Shown: piece by piece, positions 19,725-28,872 of the stretch
Position numbering within the stretch: position 1 is the first letter of the stretch
How the letters are laid out: each line of letters opens with the position of its first letter
DNA from: Edwardsiella ictaluri ATCC 33202
Lineage (GTDB): Bacteria > Pseudomonadota > Gammaproteobacteria > Enterobacterales > Enterobacteriaceae
NCBI RefSeq assembly: GCF_000264785.1
Contig: NZ_AFJI01000094.1
Coordinates: 62,001 to 126,000, forward strand
Length of the DNA stretch: 64,000 bases
Direction of reading: 5' to 3'
The notes under the pieces: generated by a model
Database searches by the model: none
What the model was told of the DNA's origin: nothing
Seen by the model: only the letters and a program-made list of their open reading frames with translations
Program-made: the position numbers and the translations under genes

Positions 19725-20125
19725 GGTTTCTCCCGGCGTTCCAGCAGCTGGCGATCGATCTCAAGCTGTTTGCGGGTGGCCAGTAAAAAGGTGGAGCGGC
19801 GCGCTTTTATCAGCGTCCAGATCGCGCCGACGCAGGCCAGCAACAGCAGCAGAGCGGTAGCTATCCCCAAGGCCATCAGGCGATAGGTTGGCTCGACGGC
19901 CAAAAAAAGCAGTACCAACAGGCACATCAAACCAAAGGCGGTGAACAAGAGCGTGATGCCGGCCATCAGCAGTAACTGAATGAGGTTGGCTCTTTCCTCT
20001 TCCAGTTCGACAACTGCCAGGCGTAAACGAGTTTCCGTCATTCCGAGCAGCAGGGTGACGATACGTCGGGCTGTGCCCAGGATCCCGGAGGCGGAACCCT
20101 GGGAGGGGGAGGTATCGCCTGGCAT
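19721..20125 (-). CDS. yqjE: YqjE inner-membrane protein
   Basis: 134 residues, the E. coli YqjE length. A short N-terminal cytoplasmic part and an amphipathic stretch (LGMTETRLRLAVVELEEERANL) precede two strongly hydrophobic segments at about residues 50-75 and 82-105, then a basic tail. This is the phage-holin-superfamily-6/YqjE pattern. Start and stop overlap yqjD and yqjK. Function is not established; the family is membrane-bound and linked to stationary phase through its neighbour. Confidence 0.88.
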   Translation of the reverse strand: MPGDTSPSQGSASGILGTARRIVTLLLGMTETRLRLAVVELEEERANLIQLLLMAGITLLFTAFGLMCLLVLLFLAVEPTYRLMALGIATALLLLLACVGAIWTLIKARRSTFLLATRKQLEIDRQLLERREKP

Positions 20126-20430
20126 CAGCGGCGGGCCAGCAGCACGCCAAGCACTATGCCGACAGCGGCACCGATACCAACGCCGGTCCAGGGATTATCC
20201 CGGACATAGTCATCGGCTCGTCCGGCCATTTCTCGGGTCTGTGTCGCCACGCTTTCGCCGGCCTGGCTTAGACGCTCACGGCTGTTGTGCAGCGCATCAT
20301 GGGCACGGGCGCGCAGTTTTTCCAGCTCGGCCTTAGGCTTATCGGTAGATGAGTTGAGTACATCTTCCAGCGCGTCAGCCAGGGATTTCAGCTCGGCACG
20401 CAGATGTTCAGCGGTGGAATCGTTAGTCAT
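20125..20430 (-). CDS. yqjD: Membrane-anchored ribosome-binding protein YqjD (DUF883)
   Basis: 101-residue DUF883 protein. A long charged helix (KAELEKLRARAHDALHNSRE) is followed by a C-terminal glycine-rich transmembrane segment (NPWTGVGIGAAVGIVLGVLLARR). In E. coli YqjD anchors ribosomes to the inner membrane in stationary phase under RpoS control, with ElaB and YgaM as paralogues. AAGGAG stands before the ATG. It opens the yqjDEK operon; E. coli also has yqjC upstream, which is absent here. Confidence 0.92.
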   Translation of the reverse strand: MTNDSTAEHLRAELKSLADALEDVLNSSTDKPKAELEKLRARAHDALHNSRERLSQAGESVATQTREMAGRADDYVRDNPWTGVGIGAAVGIVLGVLLARR

Positions 20431-20702
20431 TCTTACGCTCCTTCACGTTACAGATTGGAACTTTCAACATAGCGGGCTTTTACAGAGAGTGCAAAGGATA
20501 TAATTACATAACATTATGTAATAACTTAGCTTTATCGTAATATATTGCAGACGATCAGCGTCGCACCGTAGGGATTTTGCTAAGCAGAGATTGCCTCTCT
20601 GTCTTCTATCATAGTTGTTCTTGGGCACCCTATGGGCGGAAATAATCTCACTTTTAGCCCAACCGGGATGAACGGCGCGGGAAAGTCTCTTCCCGCTGGG
20701 GA

Positions 20703-21119
20703 TTAGCGGTTGTGGCCAGCGCTGTAAGAAAGGGTGGCGGCAGCGGGGCGCTCGCTTTTATAAAACAGCGAGCGATGCAGGATTTTATCGGCAATGCTAT
20801 AACCGGGCGGTAGTTCACGCTGCAGTACCTGCAGCGCCAGCGTCCTCTGTTCGGGATGCGCCAAGCGTATGACCAGCCCCTCCCTATCCTGTGTGATGCT
20901 GGTGATACTGACGCCGTTTTCGTCCAGCTTTTGATAGACAAAAAAGCCGTCGGGCGTGGCCAGGCCGTTATGGGTTGCCCGGATCTGTAGAGAGACCTCT
21001 TTATGACCCAGCTGCGGTAAGATCACCACCGTAAGGGCGGCGACGATGAACAGCAGCAGGCCTAATATGCGTTTCCAGCCCTGCCTGCGGGTAAATGGCT
21101 GTGAGTTTGCCTGGTTCAC
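20703..21119 (-). CDS. mzrA: EnvZ/OmpR modulator MzrA (YqjB)
   Basis: Small bitopic inner-membrane protein that in E. coli binds EnvZ and raises OmpR phosphorylation. One transmembrane helix ([17 protein letters not shown]) precedes a periplasmic domain with [21 protein letters not shown], the conserved MzrA block. The proposed GTG at 21119 starts one base after the yqjA stop and has GAGGA upstream, giving 138 residues (E. coli 127). In-frame ATG codons inside yqjA (21149, 21197) are alternatives. The gene pair yqjA-mzrA is retained as in E. coli. Confidence 0.85.
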
Positions 21120-21120
21120 G

Positions 21121-21801
21121 TCATTTCCTCGGGCTTTTATCGGTGGCATGGGCGTGCTTTTTCCGCCATAGCACCAGCAGAGAACCACACAGGCCAAAGA
21201 CCAGCAGTACCAGCGGCAGCAGCATCAGCAGGTTCATCAGTTGATCCTCATAGCGCAGGAATAGCGGTGTTTTGCCGAGCACATAGCCCAGGGTGCTCAG
21301 GATTAAAACCCACAGCAGGCCGCTTACCCAGTTGAAAAACTGGAAGCGAGGAGCGCTTAGCCCTGAGAGGCCGGCAATCAGCGGCAGGAGGGTGCGGACG
21401 AAGGCGAGAAAGCGCCCAATTAACAGGGCGGCCAGGCCATGGCGATGGAACAGCTGGTGGGCGCGCTGATGGTAGTGGGCGGGCAGATGTGAAAGCCATT
21501 TCTGGACTAAGTGAGTATTGCCCAGCCAGCGTCCCTGCAGGTAGCCTACCCAGCAGCCCAGGCTGGCGGCGGAGGTTAGCACCAGCAGTGTCAGCGGAAA
21601 ATCCATGGTATCGCGGGCGATCAGCACCCCGACCAAAATAAGCAGACTGTCCCCGGGCAAGAAGGCTGCCGGCAGCAGGCCATTTTCCAGAAAGAGGATC
21701 ATGAACAGAATGCCGTAAATCGTCCAGACCAGCGAAGGATTCGCCAGCGTCTCATAGTCCTGATGCCACAGGGCAGTGATTAATTCTCTAATTATATCCA
21801 T
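21121..21801 (-). CDS. yqjA: DedA-family membrane protein YqjA
   Basis: 226 residues, DedA/SNARE-associated family, an inner-membrane transporter-like protein. E. coli YqjA supports osmotic and alkaline tolerance and is partly redundant with YghB. Family motifs are seen: [16 protein letters not shown] near residue 38, GYLQGRWLG, then [19 protein letters not shown] near 130, with the essential acidic and arginine residues. Multiple hydrophobic segments are present. mzrA follows in the same transcript. Confidence 0.95.
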   Translation of the reverse strand: MDIIRELITALWHQDYETLANPSLVWTIYGILFMILFLENGLLPAAFLPGDSLLILVGVLIARDTMDFPLTLLVLTSAASLGCWVGYLQGRWLGNTHLVQKWLSHLPAHYHQRAHQLFHRHGLAALLIGRFLAFVRTLLPLIAGLSGLSAPRFQFFNWVSGLLWVLILSTLGYVLGKTPLFLRYEDQLMNLLMLLPLVLLVFGLCGSLLVLWRKKHAHATDKSPRK

Positions 21802-21901
21802 CGCGAATTCCTAGCAGAAATCTCGGAGACCGTTTGCCGATCTGGCGCTGTGATAGCACCGGGCGATCCGCTAACGTATCACCAGATACAACACTGTCAG
21901 C

Positions 21902-22429
21902 TTAGGCGAGCGTTGGGTGATAGGTGACTTGCCCGCGGTAAAGAATATTACTCTCTTTCCAACCCCCCAGCCGGTTTTGGTGGGGCGGTAGCTGTAGGGT
22001 TCGCAGCAGAATACGCGATAGACGTGCATAGTGGCCATCGTTGCCCGGTGCCTGGGGGGGATAGGGCTGGCGGCTCTCCGGCGGCGGAACATCGGGTGGG
22101 ACAAGGCCGTTGCGTGCCACCTCGCTGCCGCCGCAGATATGCAGTCGGATCAGCGCAGTGATCTTACGATTGTGCGGTATCCGGCTCAGGCAGTGGCCTC
22201 CCGCCGGATTGCGGTCGTCTTCGCTGAAGATTGCCGTATTGCAGGGAAGCTGGTTCAGCGGAAGCGTGGTGATGACCTGAGAATGCCATGCCCCTATTTT
22301 GCCGATGGCCGTGGCGGCCCAGCAAAACAGTAATAGCAGCAGAGAGGCAGAGGTTACACGCTTCAATATTTTGTCATTTCCAGATACAGATAGAAAAATA
22401 GGCGTCCACTTTAGCAAAATCGCCCACAT
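21902..22429 (-). CDS. Unknown possibly exported protein
   Basis: Not recognised. The proposed ATG at 22429 gives 175 residues. A strongly hydrophobic stretch (SASLLLLLFCWAATAIG, about residues 28-45) looks like a signal peptide or anchor. The mature part contains several cysteines, a Pro-rich segment (VPPDVPPPESRQPYPP) and a basic tail. No clear ribosome site supports the ATG, and the frame stays open further upstream into crcB, so the start is unsure. It lies between crcB and yqjA on the same strand. It could be a genuine lineage-specific exported protein or a decayed gene. Confidence 0.4.
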   Translation of the reverse strand: MWAILLKWTPIFLSVSGNDKILKRVTSASLLLLLFCWAATAIGKIGAWHSQVITTLPLNQLPCNTAIFSEDDRNPAGGHCLSRIPHNRKITALIRLHICGGSEVARNGLVPPDVPPPESRQPYPPQAPGNDGHYARLSRILLRTLQLPPHQNRLGGWKESNILYRGQVTYHPTLA

Positions 22430-22557
22430 GGAGACAGCACAAAATGGGGGATTCCTGGCCAAATTAGGTAGAATCCTATGCTTTTTATCCAGCAATTTTA
22501 TCTTACAAAATCGCTGGAGTGGACGGATATGGCGCGGATTCCCTGCTGTCCGGCGCG

Positions 22558-22947
22558 TCAGGCACTGCGGGAGAGTAACAGATAATAACCTGCGCTCACG
22601 GCCGCCATACATAGGATCAGATTGAGCACGACGTTCAGCATCGCCTTCACCCAAAAACCTTCGCTAAACAGAGCGAACGTATCGAAAGAGAAAGTGGAAA
22701 AAGTGGTCAGCGCGCCGAGAAAGCCAACGCCGATCAGCGGGCGCCAGTGCGGAGCGATTAGGGTACCACTGTTCAGCATTGAGACCAGCGCGCCCATGAT
22801 AAAGCAGCCAATGACGTTGACCGTGAGCGTGGCGTAGGGAAAACCGTCGCCAAACCACGAACTGAACCAGTTAGTGATTTGAAAACGGCTAATGGCACCG
22901 AGAGCGCCGCCGCAGGCGACGACCAGCAGCGTGAGACCATAATTCAT
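22558..22947 (-). CDS. crcB: Fluoride ion channel CrcB/Fluc
   Basis: Dual-topology dimeric channel that expels fluoride across the inner membrane. 129 residues with four hydrophobic helices. Motifs are GGALGAISRF, NVIGCFIMG with the pore asparagine, and GFLGALTTFSTFSFD with the conserved phenylalanines. The ATG at 22947 has AAAGGAG upstream; the frame's earlier ATG lacks one. A probable fluoride riboswitch lies about 105 bases upstream. An unknown gene follows. Confidence 0.95.
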   Translation of the reverse strand: MNYGLTLLVVACGGALGAISRFQITNWFSSWFGDGFPYATLTVNVIGCFIMGALVSMLNSGTLIAPHWRPLIGVGFLGALTTFSTFSFDTFALFSEGFWVKAMLNVVLNLILCMAAVSAGYYLLLSRSA

Positions 22948-23050
22948 GGCAGACTCCTTTACAAATCTAAGCTGGGGGGATGCGTAGGCCACGGAAAACG
23001 ATTCCGCCGGGCAAACACATGCCGCCCATTAATGGGAAACACACCGTTTT

Positions 23051-23095
23051 GCCAGGCGTCATCAGCATAGGATTAGGCGAGGTCGCTCGCTATGA
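23051..23095 (-). promoter_or_regulatory. Probable fluoride riboswitch (crcB motif)
   Basis: Reading the minus strand, AGCGAGCGACCTCGCC is followed by TAATCC and then GCTGATGACGCCTGG. The CGCC-TAA-CC ... CTGATGACGCCT pattern is the conserved core of the crcB RNA motif. It lies upstream of a fluoride channel gene on the same strand. The first stem deviates somewhat from consensus. Downstream bases CCTGGCAAAAC and GTTTGCCCGG could form an alternative stem for the expression platform. Confidence 0.6.
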
Positions 23096-23226
23096 CAGCA
23101 GTGCGACCGATATCGGCTTGTGTGACCGGCTATCCCCGACAGTTTTTAATTCATTTGTTGAATTAAAGGTGGAACATCATCACCGGTAGATATTATAGGA
23201 GCCTATTTATTTCAGATACAAGGGAA

Positions 23227-23994
23227 TTACTTGCCGCTATTGGCCACCGCGTCAAGATGCACGACAGGGTTCTCGGCAAACAGGTAGCGATCGACGTTGA
23301 ACTCAAAGTCGTCTGTCGTGGCGTGAAACAGCATCTGCTTGGTGTTCTCCAGGTGCTGCCACATGGCGATCTTGGCACCATAGGGATCTTTACGGATCAG
23401 CGCCTTAAGAATTTTATCGTGATCCTCGCACCAGCTCTCGATCGATTTGTCGTCGATATGCTCGTGCAGCTTTAGCCAGTAGGGATTATGGGTGCGCTGG
23501 CTCCACATCTTTTCTACGATGGTGGCCATGGCGCTATTCTGGGTTGCCAGAGCCACCTGGACGTGGAACTTGAGATCCCACTCCGAATCGCGGAATCGAT
23601 CCTCCTGGCGCGCCCGTTCCTGAATCTCCATCAGCGCGACGATATCCTGCTTGGTGACCTGGGTGGCGGCAAATTCGGCGATATTGCTTTCAATAAGCTG
23701 GCGTGCCTGCAGCAGTTCGAACGGTCCTGCACTGGCGAATTCAATGGTGTTGTCCGGCTGAATCAGCGACTTGGGCTGATTATTGATGACATGAATGCCA
23801 GAGCCTTTACGCACCTCAACATAGCCTTCGACCTCCAGCATAATAATGGCCTCCCGCACGACAGTACGACTGACGTCCATCTCTTCAGCGATAAAACGCT
23901 CGGCGGGCAACTTATCGCCGACGGGATAAACGCCGCCTTCAATACGTTGTGTCAGTTCGGCTGCAAGCTGTTGGTAGAGTCTCGTGCATTCCAT
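23227..23994 (-). CDS. exuR: Hexuronate regulon repressor ExuR (GntR/FadR family)
   Basis: Transcriptional repressor relieved by galacturonate/glucuronate products. The N-terminal winged helix includes [38 protein letters not shown] (about residues 18-57, quoted as a region: key features DKLPAER and SRTVVREA). An FCD ligand-binding domain follows with [10 protein letters not shown] and metal-type histidines in FHVQ. 255 residues against 258 in E. coli. It adjoins the exuT remnant and faces the uxa genes, so its regulon is local. It appears intact although the transporter gene next to it is broken. Confidence 0.95.
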   Translation of the reverse strand: MECTRLYQQLAAELTQRIEGGVYPVGDKLPAERFIAEEMDVSRTVVREAIIMLEVEGYVEVRKGSGIHVINNQPKSLIQPDNTIEFASAGPFELLQARQLIESNIAEFAATQVTKQDIVALMEIQERARQEDRFRDSEWDLKFHVQVALATQNSAMATIVEKMWSQRTHNPYWLKLHEHIDDKSIESWCEDHDKILKALIRKDPYGAKIAMWQHLENTKQMLFHATTDDFEFNVDRYLFAENPVVHLDAVANSGK

Positions 23995-24147
23995 ATTCGT
24001 GCTCGGCTAGGGTTGGTAACGCGGGTGGCGTGGTGCCACAGTGCGAGTTGTTATACCACTTTCATCGGGCAGTCTCCAGCGGCAAGCACATAGAGTGTGA
24101 GCCTTCGTGGACAAAATCCTGTGACATTGATCGGTTAGACGTTAGCG

Positions 24148-25372
24148 TTAGCCGGGCAGGAGCGACAGTGGATCGTTGGCGGTACAGTTTTGCAGTACGG
24201 TCCAGATGATCAGGACGTCCAATAGATCAAAGACGCCCAGCGTGGCTAATCGCGGGCTGAAGTCCAGAGTATTGGTCAATGTGCTGCTCACCAGGGCAAA
24301 CAAGGTACTGACGGTCCAGGCGGCCATACCTGTCAAGCCGTTGGCCGTGGCGGCCTCATTGCGGTCAAAGATATTGGAGGAGAGAGTGATCAGCGAGCCA
24401 GAGAGCGCCTGATGGGCAAATCCCCCGATGCACAGGAGGGCGATGGCGATATACGGGCTGCTGAACAGACCGATCATGCCGGGGCCAATCATCAGCACGG
24501 CACCTATGGTGACCACCAACTTACGGGAGGCGGGCAGGTTGAATTTGAAGTACTTCTGAAACAGTGGAGTCAGGGTAGCCGCCGATGACGCAGCCCAGAT
24601 CGGCGAACAGCACTGGTATCCAGGCGAACATGGCAATCTCTTGCAGATTGAATCCATAGGCCTTAAACATAAATAGCGGGATCCCGGCGTTAGAAGATAC
24701 CCCTGTCGGATTCTGCGAGAAGGCGCGACAGGGAGATGTCCCAAAACAGGCGGTTATGCAGAATCTGCCAGGCCGATATGTGGGTCGCGTTATCGCCATT
24801 ATTCTGAGCTGCTTGGTCGCTCAGAATGTACTGACATTCTTCGTCGCTCCGGCGATTCTGACCCTTGGGCTGTTTGTAGAGGAGTAGAGGATAAGTCGAC
24901 CGATCGCTCACAGCATGCTCAGGGCGCCGGTAATGATAAAGGCCATTTCCAGGCGGTGGATCATGATGGTGGAGCCTACGTTGCAATAACCGACGGCGAT
25001 AGATCGCACTTTGGCCGGGAATCACCCTGAAGAGGTTTTCAGTCCCGCCGGGATCATGGAGGGCTAGTCCATCCCTACCGCGCAGTGGGCAATGACCAGC
25101 TCACCCCAGCTGTTGGCCGTCAGCGCCGTTCTTATGTCCAGATAACAGTAAAAACCGCATAGTCGATTTGGGTACCCAAGGGATCCAGCATGTACCCGGC
25201 CACGGGTTGCATGATGGTATCGCAGGCAGAGTAGGTCGCGATGATGTTGGATTGTGATACGCAGGGTGTCTTCCACGCGGGTGCGGCAATGGCGTTGCGC
25301 GTCAGATAGCCTAGGACCACACCAATGGTGACCATACCGATCATGTACCGTCCTAACCCTTTAATTTTACAT
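24148..25372 (-). pseudogene. exuT: Decayed hexuronate transporter ExuT (MFS)
   Basis: Fragments of ExuT appear in order on the minus strand but in different frames. The start is MCKIKGLGRYMIG at 25372 with VLGYLTRN; then MQPVAGYMLDPLGTQI; then IPLFMFKAYGFNLQEIAMFAW near 24680 (two overlapping pieces of E. coli ExuT); and finally GPGMIGLFSSPY through ALSGSLITLSSNIF and WTVLQN. Several frameshifts and internal losses leave about 1,225 bases against roughly 1,300. No continuous twelve-helix product can be made. The intact protein would import galacturonate and glucuronate. Confidence 0.92.
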
Positions 25373-25859
25373 ATTTAAATTCGCCCCCCGTTTAATGTAT
25401 TACCGATAGTGCACGCGTAACGGATACGGGGTGGCCAAGATCCATATCTGCGTCAGTGGTACGGTAATTGACTTTCCTGCTGGAAAAACATGGGGCGTAT
25501 ACCGCGTGTTCCCGTGGCCCTGACAGTGGCTGGGGGAGGGCTCGTCTGTGGATTATTGGCCAAACCACAATAGGTTAAATTGGTTGGCCATAAGCCGAGT
25601 TGGTGCGATGAGTAAGATGACTTGTCATACAGATTGAAAGGTTGAGAACTATCACAAAAACTACAATTGGATTGCTGAATAATAAGTTGGATGTTCATGG
25701 TAGTGGGCTAAATAACACTTTTAGCGCCGTGGCACGACGTTTTTTGTCATGCAGTCCGCAAACCTGGATAAAGTTCTAGACTAAATTTTGAATTGGTGTG
25801 ATAACTTCTGCCAGTGCACCCCGTGCGAGTGCATCAACCGCATCTGAGGAACCCTGATT
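25373..25859. other. exuT-uxaC intergenic control region
   Basis: 487 bases without a gene. An imperfect inverted repeat, TTGGCCAAACCA (25556-25567) and TTGGTTGGCCA (about 25580-25590), lies in the middle. AATTGGTGTGATAAC near 25791, about 55 bases before uxaC, carries an ATTGGT half-site of the kind ExuR/UxuR operators contain. Neither assignment is secure. The uxaC ribosome site GAGGAA precedes 25860. Confidence 0.4.
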
Positions 25860-27269
25860 ATGTCTCCGTTTCTGACTGAAGATTTTTTACTTGATACCGA
25901 ATTTGCCCGCCGTTTGTACCACGATTATGCGGAAGAACAGCCTATTTTCGATTATCACTGCCACCTGCCACCGGAGCAGATCGCCGAAAACTATCGTTTC
26001 AAAAATCTGTATGACATCTGGCTGAAAGGTGACCACTACAAGTGGCGTGCGATGCGTACCAACGGGGTTGCGGAGTGTTTTTGTACCGGAGAGGCCAGCG
26101 ATCGTGAGAAGTTTCAGGCTTGGGCCGAGACGGTGCCGCATACCATCGGTAATCCGCTGTACCACTGGACCCACCTGGAGCTGCGCCGCCCCTTCGGCAT
26201 CACCGATACGCTGCTGTCTGCCACGACGGCCGAGGATATTTGGACCCGCTGCAACCGAATGCTGGCGGAGGATAGCTTTACGGCACGCGGCATAATGGGC
26301 CAGATGAATGTGAAGATGGTGGGCACCACCGACGATCCGATCGACGATCTGCGCCATCACCGGACGATCGCCGCTGACAGCAGCTTTACCACGAAAGTGC
26401 TGCCGAGCTGGCGCCCGGATAAAGCGTTTAACATCGAGGCCGCGCTGTTTTCTGACTATATCGTTAAGTTGGGCGCTGTTGCCGACGTCGATATTACCCG
26501 CTTTGCCGATCTGTGTCAGGCGTTGAAGGTGCGCATGGATCACTTTGCCGCTCACGGTTGCAAGGTATCTGACCACGCGTTGGATGTGGTGGTCTACGGT
26601 GAGGCGGATGATGCAACTCTGGATGGGATCCTGGCCCGCCGTTTGAGCGGCGGTACGCCGGGCGAGATCGAGGTTGCGCAGTTCAAGACGGCCGTGCTGC
26701 TGTTCCTGGGTTGCGAATATCGGAGGCGCGGCTGGGTACAGCAGTACCATATTGGCGCGCTGCGCAACAACAATACGCCGATGTTTGAGCGTCTGGGGCC
26801 GGATATTGGCTTTGATTCGATTAACGATGCGCCGGTTGCGCAGCCGCTGTCGCGTCTACTGGATGCCCAGAGCCGCAATGGCGGGCTGACGAAGACCATC
26901 CTGTACTGCCTGAACCCACGCGATAACGAAGTGCTGGGGACCATGATTGGCAATTTCCAGGGCGAGGGGATGCCGGGCAAGATGCAGTTTGGCTCTGGCT
27001 GGTGGTTTAACGATCAGAAGGATGGCATGCAGCGTCAGATGACCCAGCTGGCACAGCTGGGGCTGCTGAGCCGTTTTGTGGGAATGCTTACCGATAGCCG
27101 CAGTTTCCTCTCTTATACCCGCCATGAGTATTTCCGCCGCATCCTGTGCCAGATGATCGGTCGCTGGGTCGCCCAGGGTGAGGCACCTGCCGATATTGCC
27201 CTGCTGGGTAGCATGGTGAAGAACATCTGCTTCGACAACGCGAAAAGTTACTTCGCCATTGAGTTGTAA
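25860..27269 (+). CDS. uxaC: Uronate isomerase UxaC
   Basis: Isomerises D-glucuronate to fructuronate and D-galacturonate to tagaturonate, the first cytoplasmic step. Amidohydrolase-related TIM barrel of 469 residues (E. coli 470). The metal-binding YHCHLPP motif is near residue 33; later motifs are [22 protein letters not shown] and [25 protein letters not shown] precedes the ATG. It heads a uxaC-uxaB-uxaA cluster, whereas E. coli keeps uxaB elsewhere. The gene is intact despite loss of exuT next door. Confidence 0.96.
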   Translation: MSPFLTEDFLLDTEFARRLYHDYAEEQPIFDYHCHLPPEQIAENYRFKNLYDIWLKGDHYKWRAMRTNGVAECFCTGEASDREKFQAWAETVPHTIGNPLYHWTHLELRRPFGITDTLLSATTAEDIWTRCNRMLAEDSFTARGIMGQMNVKMVGTTDDPIDDLRHHRTIAADSSFTTKVLPSWRPDKAFNIEAALFSDYIVKLGAVADVDITRFADLCQALKVRMDHFAAHGCKVSDHALDVVVYGEADDATLDGILARRLSGGTPGEIEVAQFKTAVLLFLGCEYRRRGWVQQYHIGALRNNNTPMFERLGPDIGFDSINDAPVAQPLSRLLDAQSRNGGLTKTILYCLNPRDNEVLGTMIGNFQGEGMPGKMQFGSGWWFNDQKDGMQRQMTQLAQLGLLSRFVGMLTDSRSFLSYTRHEYFRRILCQMIGRWVAQGEAPADIALLGSMVKNICFDNAKSYFAIEL

Positions 27270-27375
27270 TCGTTGACCTACGGTAGCCGGCGTTCTTCGC
27301 CCGCTGCCGCTGAATCCAAATTTGACTGTTACGGGCCGCCGCAGGGTGGAGGGCCCGCTATTGAGGTAGTTCCTG

Positions 27376-28854
27376 ATGCAAACCCTGAACCGTCGTGATT
27401 TTCCAGGCCGTCAGCACCCGGATAGAGTGATCCAGTTTGGCGAGGGAAATTTCCTGCGCGCCTTTATCGACTGGCAGCTGGATCTGTTGAATGAACATAC
27501 CGATCTGGATGCGGGGATCGTGGTGGTCCGCCCAATCGACAGCGATTTCCCGCCGTCACTGAACAGTCAGGACGGCCTGTATACCACCATCGTGCGCGGA
27601 TTGAACGAACGGGGCGAGGCGGTATCGGCCAGCCGGGTGATCCGCAGCGTTAACCGTGAATTGAACGTCTATCGCGAGTTTGATGCATTTCTGGCTCTGG
27701 CGCGCGATCCGAACATTCGCTTTGTCTTCTCCAATACTACGGAGGCGGGTATCAGCTATGCGCCGCAGGATCGCCTGAGCGACACGCCGCCCTCCAGCTT
27801 CCCGGCCAAGCTGACGCGTCTGCTGTATGAGCGCTTTTGCCACTTTGATGGCGCTGCGGATAGAGGCTGGGTACTGCTGCCCTGTGAACTGATCGATTAC
27901 AACGGTGAGGCCTTGCGTGAGCTGCTGCTGCGCTACGCCGGGCAGTGGGATCTGCCGCCGGCGTTCACCGTCTGGTTGACTGAGCACAATACATTCTGTT
28001 CAACCCTGGTTGACCGCATTGTCACCGGATACCCACACGATGAGGCCACGTCACTGTGCGATGAACTCGGCTATCAGGATAGTTTGCTGGATACCGCAGA
28101 ATACTTTTATCTGTTTGTGATTCAGGGGCCGCAGTGGCTGGCGCAGGCGCTGTGCCTGGATGCCTATGCCGCCGCGCAGGGGCCGTTGAATATCCGAATC
28201 GTAGAGGATATTCGCCCTTATAAAGAGCGTAAGGTGGCGATTCTGAACGGTGCGCATACGGCGCTGGTTCCGGTGGCTTACCTGGCCGGTCTGGATACCG
28301 TGGGTCAGAGCATGGACGATGCCCTGGTGGCCGCGTTTGTGACGCAGACGATCGCTCAGGAGATCGTCCCGCAGCTGGATCTGCCCGCCGAGGAGCTGAG
28401 TGCCTTTTCCGCGGCGGTGATTACCCGCTTCCGGAATCCCTATATTCAGCACCAGCTGCTGTCGATAGCGCTGAACGGGATGACCAAATTCCGGACCCGG
28501 ATCTTGCCTCAGCTGCTCTCTTACCACGCCCGTCAGGGCACGGTGCCGGTACGCCTGAGCTTTGCGCTGGCGGCGCTGATTGCCTTTTACCGCGGCGAAC
28601 GTGACGGCCAGCGCTACCCGCTGCAGGATAATGCCCATTGGCTGGATTTTTACGCCGCCAGCTGGCAGGCGGTGCGCGCAGGGGAGCAGACGCTGGAGCA
28701 ACTGGTCTGCGCGGCGTTGGCGCAGTCGGCGCACTGGGGCGAGGATCTTAACCGCATCCCCGGACTGAGACAGCAGGTGAGCGGCGCGCTGCAGGCCATT
28801 GAACAGCAGGGAATGCGTGCCGCGCTGAGTACGCTGCTGGCATCATCTTGTTAA
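27376..28854 (+). CDS. uxaB: Tagaturonate reductase UxaB
   Basis: NAD-dependent mannitol-dehydrogenase-family enzyme reducing tagaturonate to altronate. 492 residues (E. coli 483). The N-terminal nucleotide-binding region reads [17 protein letters not shown] near residue 20. The catalytic region includes [15 protein letters not shown], with the lysine and asparagine-histidine pair of this family. GAGGT precedes the ATG by nine bases. It lies 106 bases after uxaC and 18 before uxaA, so the three genes probably form one transcript. Confidence 0.95.
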   Translation: MQTLNRRDFPGRQHPDRVIQFGEGNFLRAFIDWQLDLLNEHTDLDAGIVVVRPIDSDFPPSLNSQDGLYTTIVRGLNERGEAVSASRVIRSVNRELNVYREFDAFLALARDPNIRFVFSNTTEAGISYAPQDRLSDTPPSSFPAKLTRLLYERFCHFDGAADRGWVLLPCELIDYNGEALRELLLRYAGQWDLPPAFTVWLTEHNTFCSTLVDRIVTGYPHDEATSLCDELGYQDSLLDTAEYFYLFVIQGPQWLAQALCLDAYAAAQGPLNIRIVEDIRPYKERKVAILNGAHTALVPVAYLAGLDTVGQSMDDALVAAFVTQTIAQEIVPQLDLPAEELSAFSAAVITRFRNPYIQHQLLSIALNGMTKFRTRILPQLLSYHARQGTVPVRLSFALAALIAFYRGERDGQRYPLQDNAHWLDFYAASWQAVRAGEQTLEQLVCAALAQSAHWGEDLNRIPGLRQQVSGALQAIEQQGMRAALSTLLASSC

Positions 28855-28872
28855 CGGAGCGGACTGAGTCAT

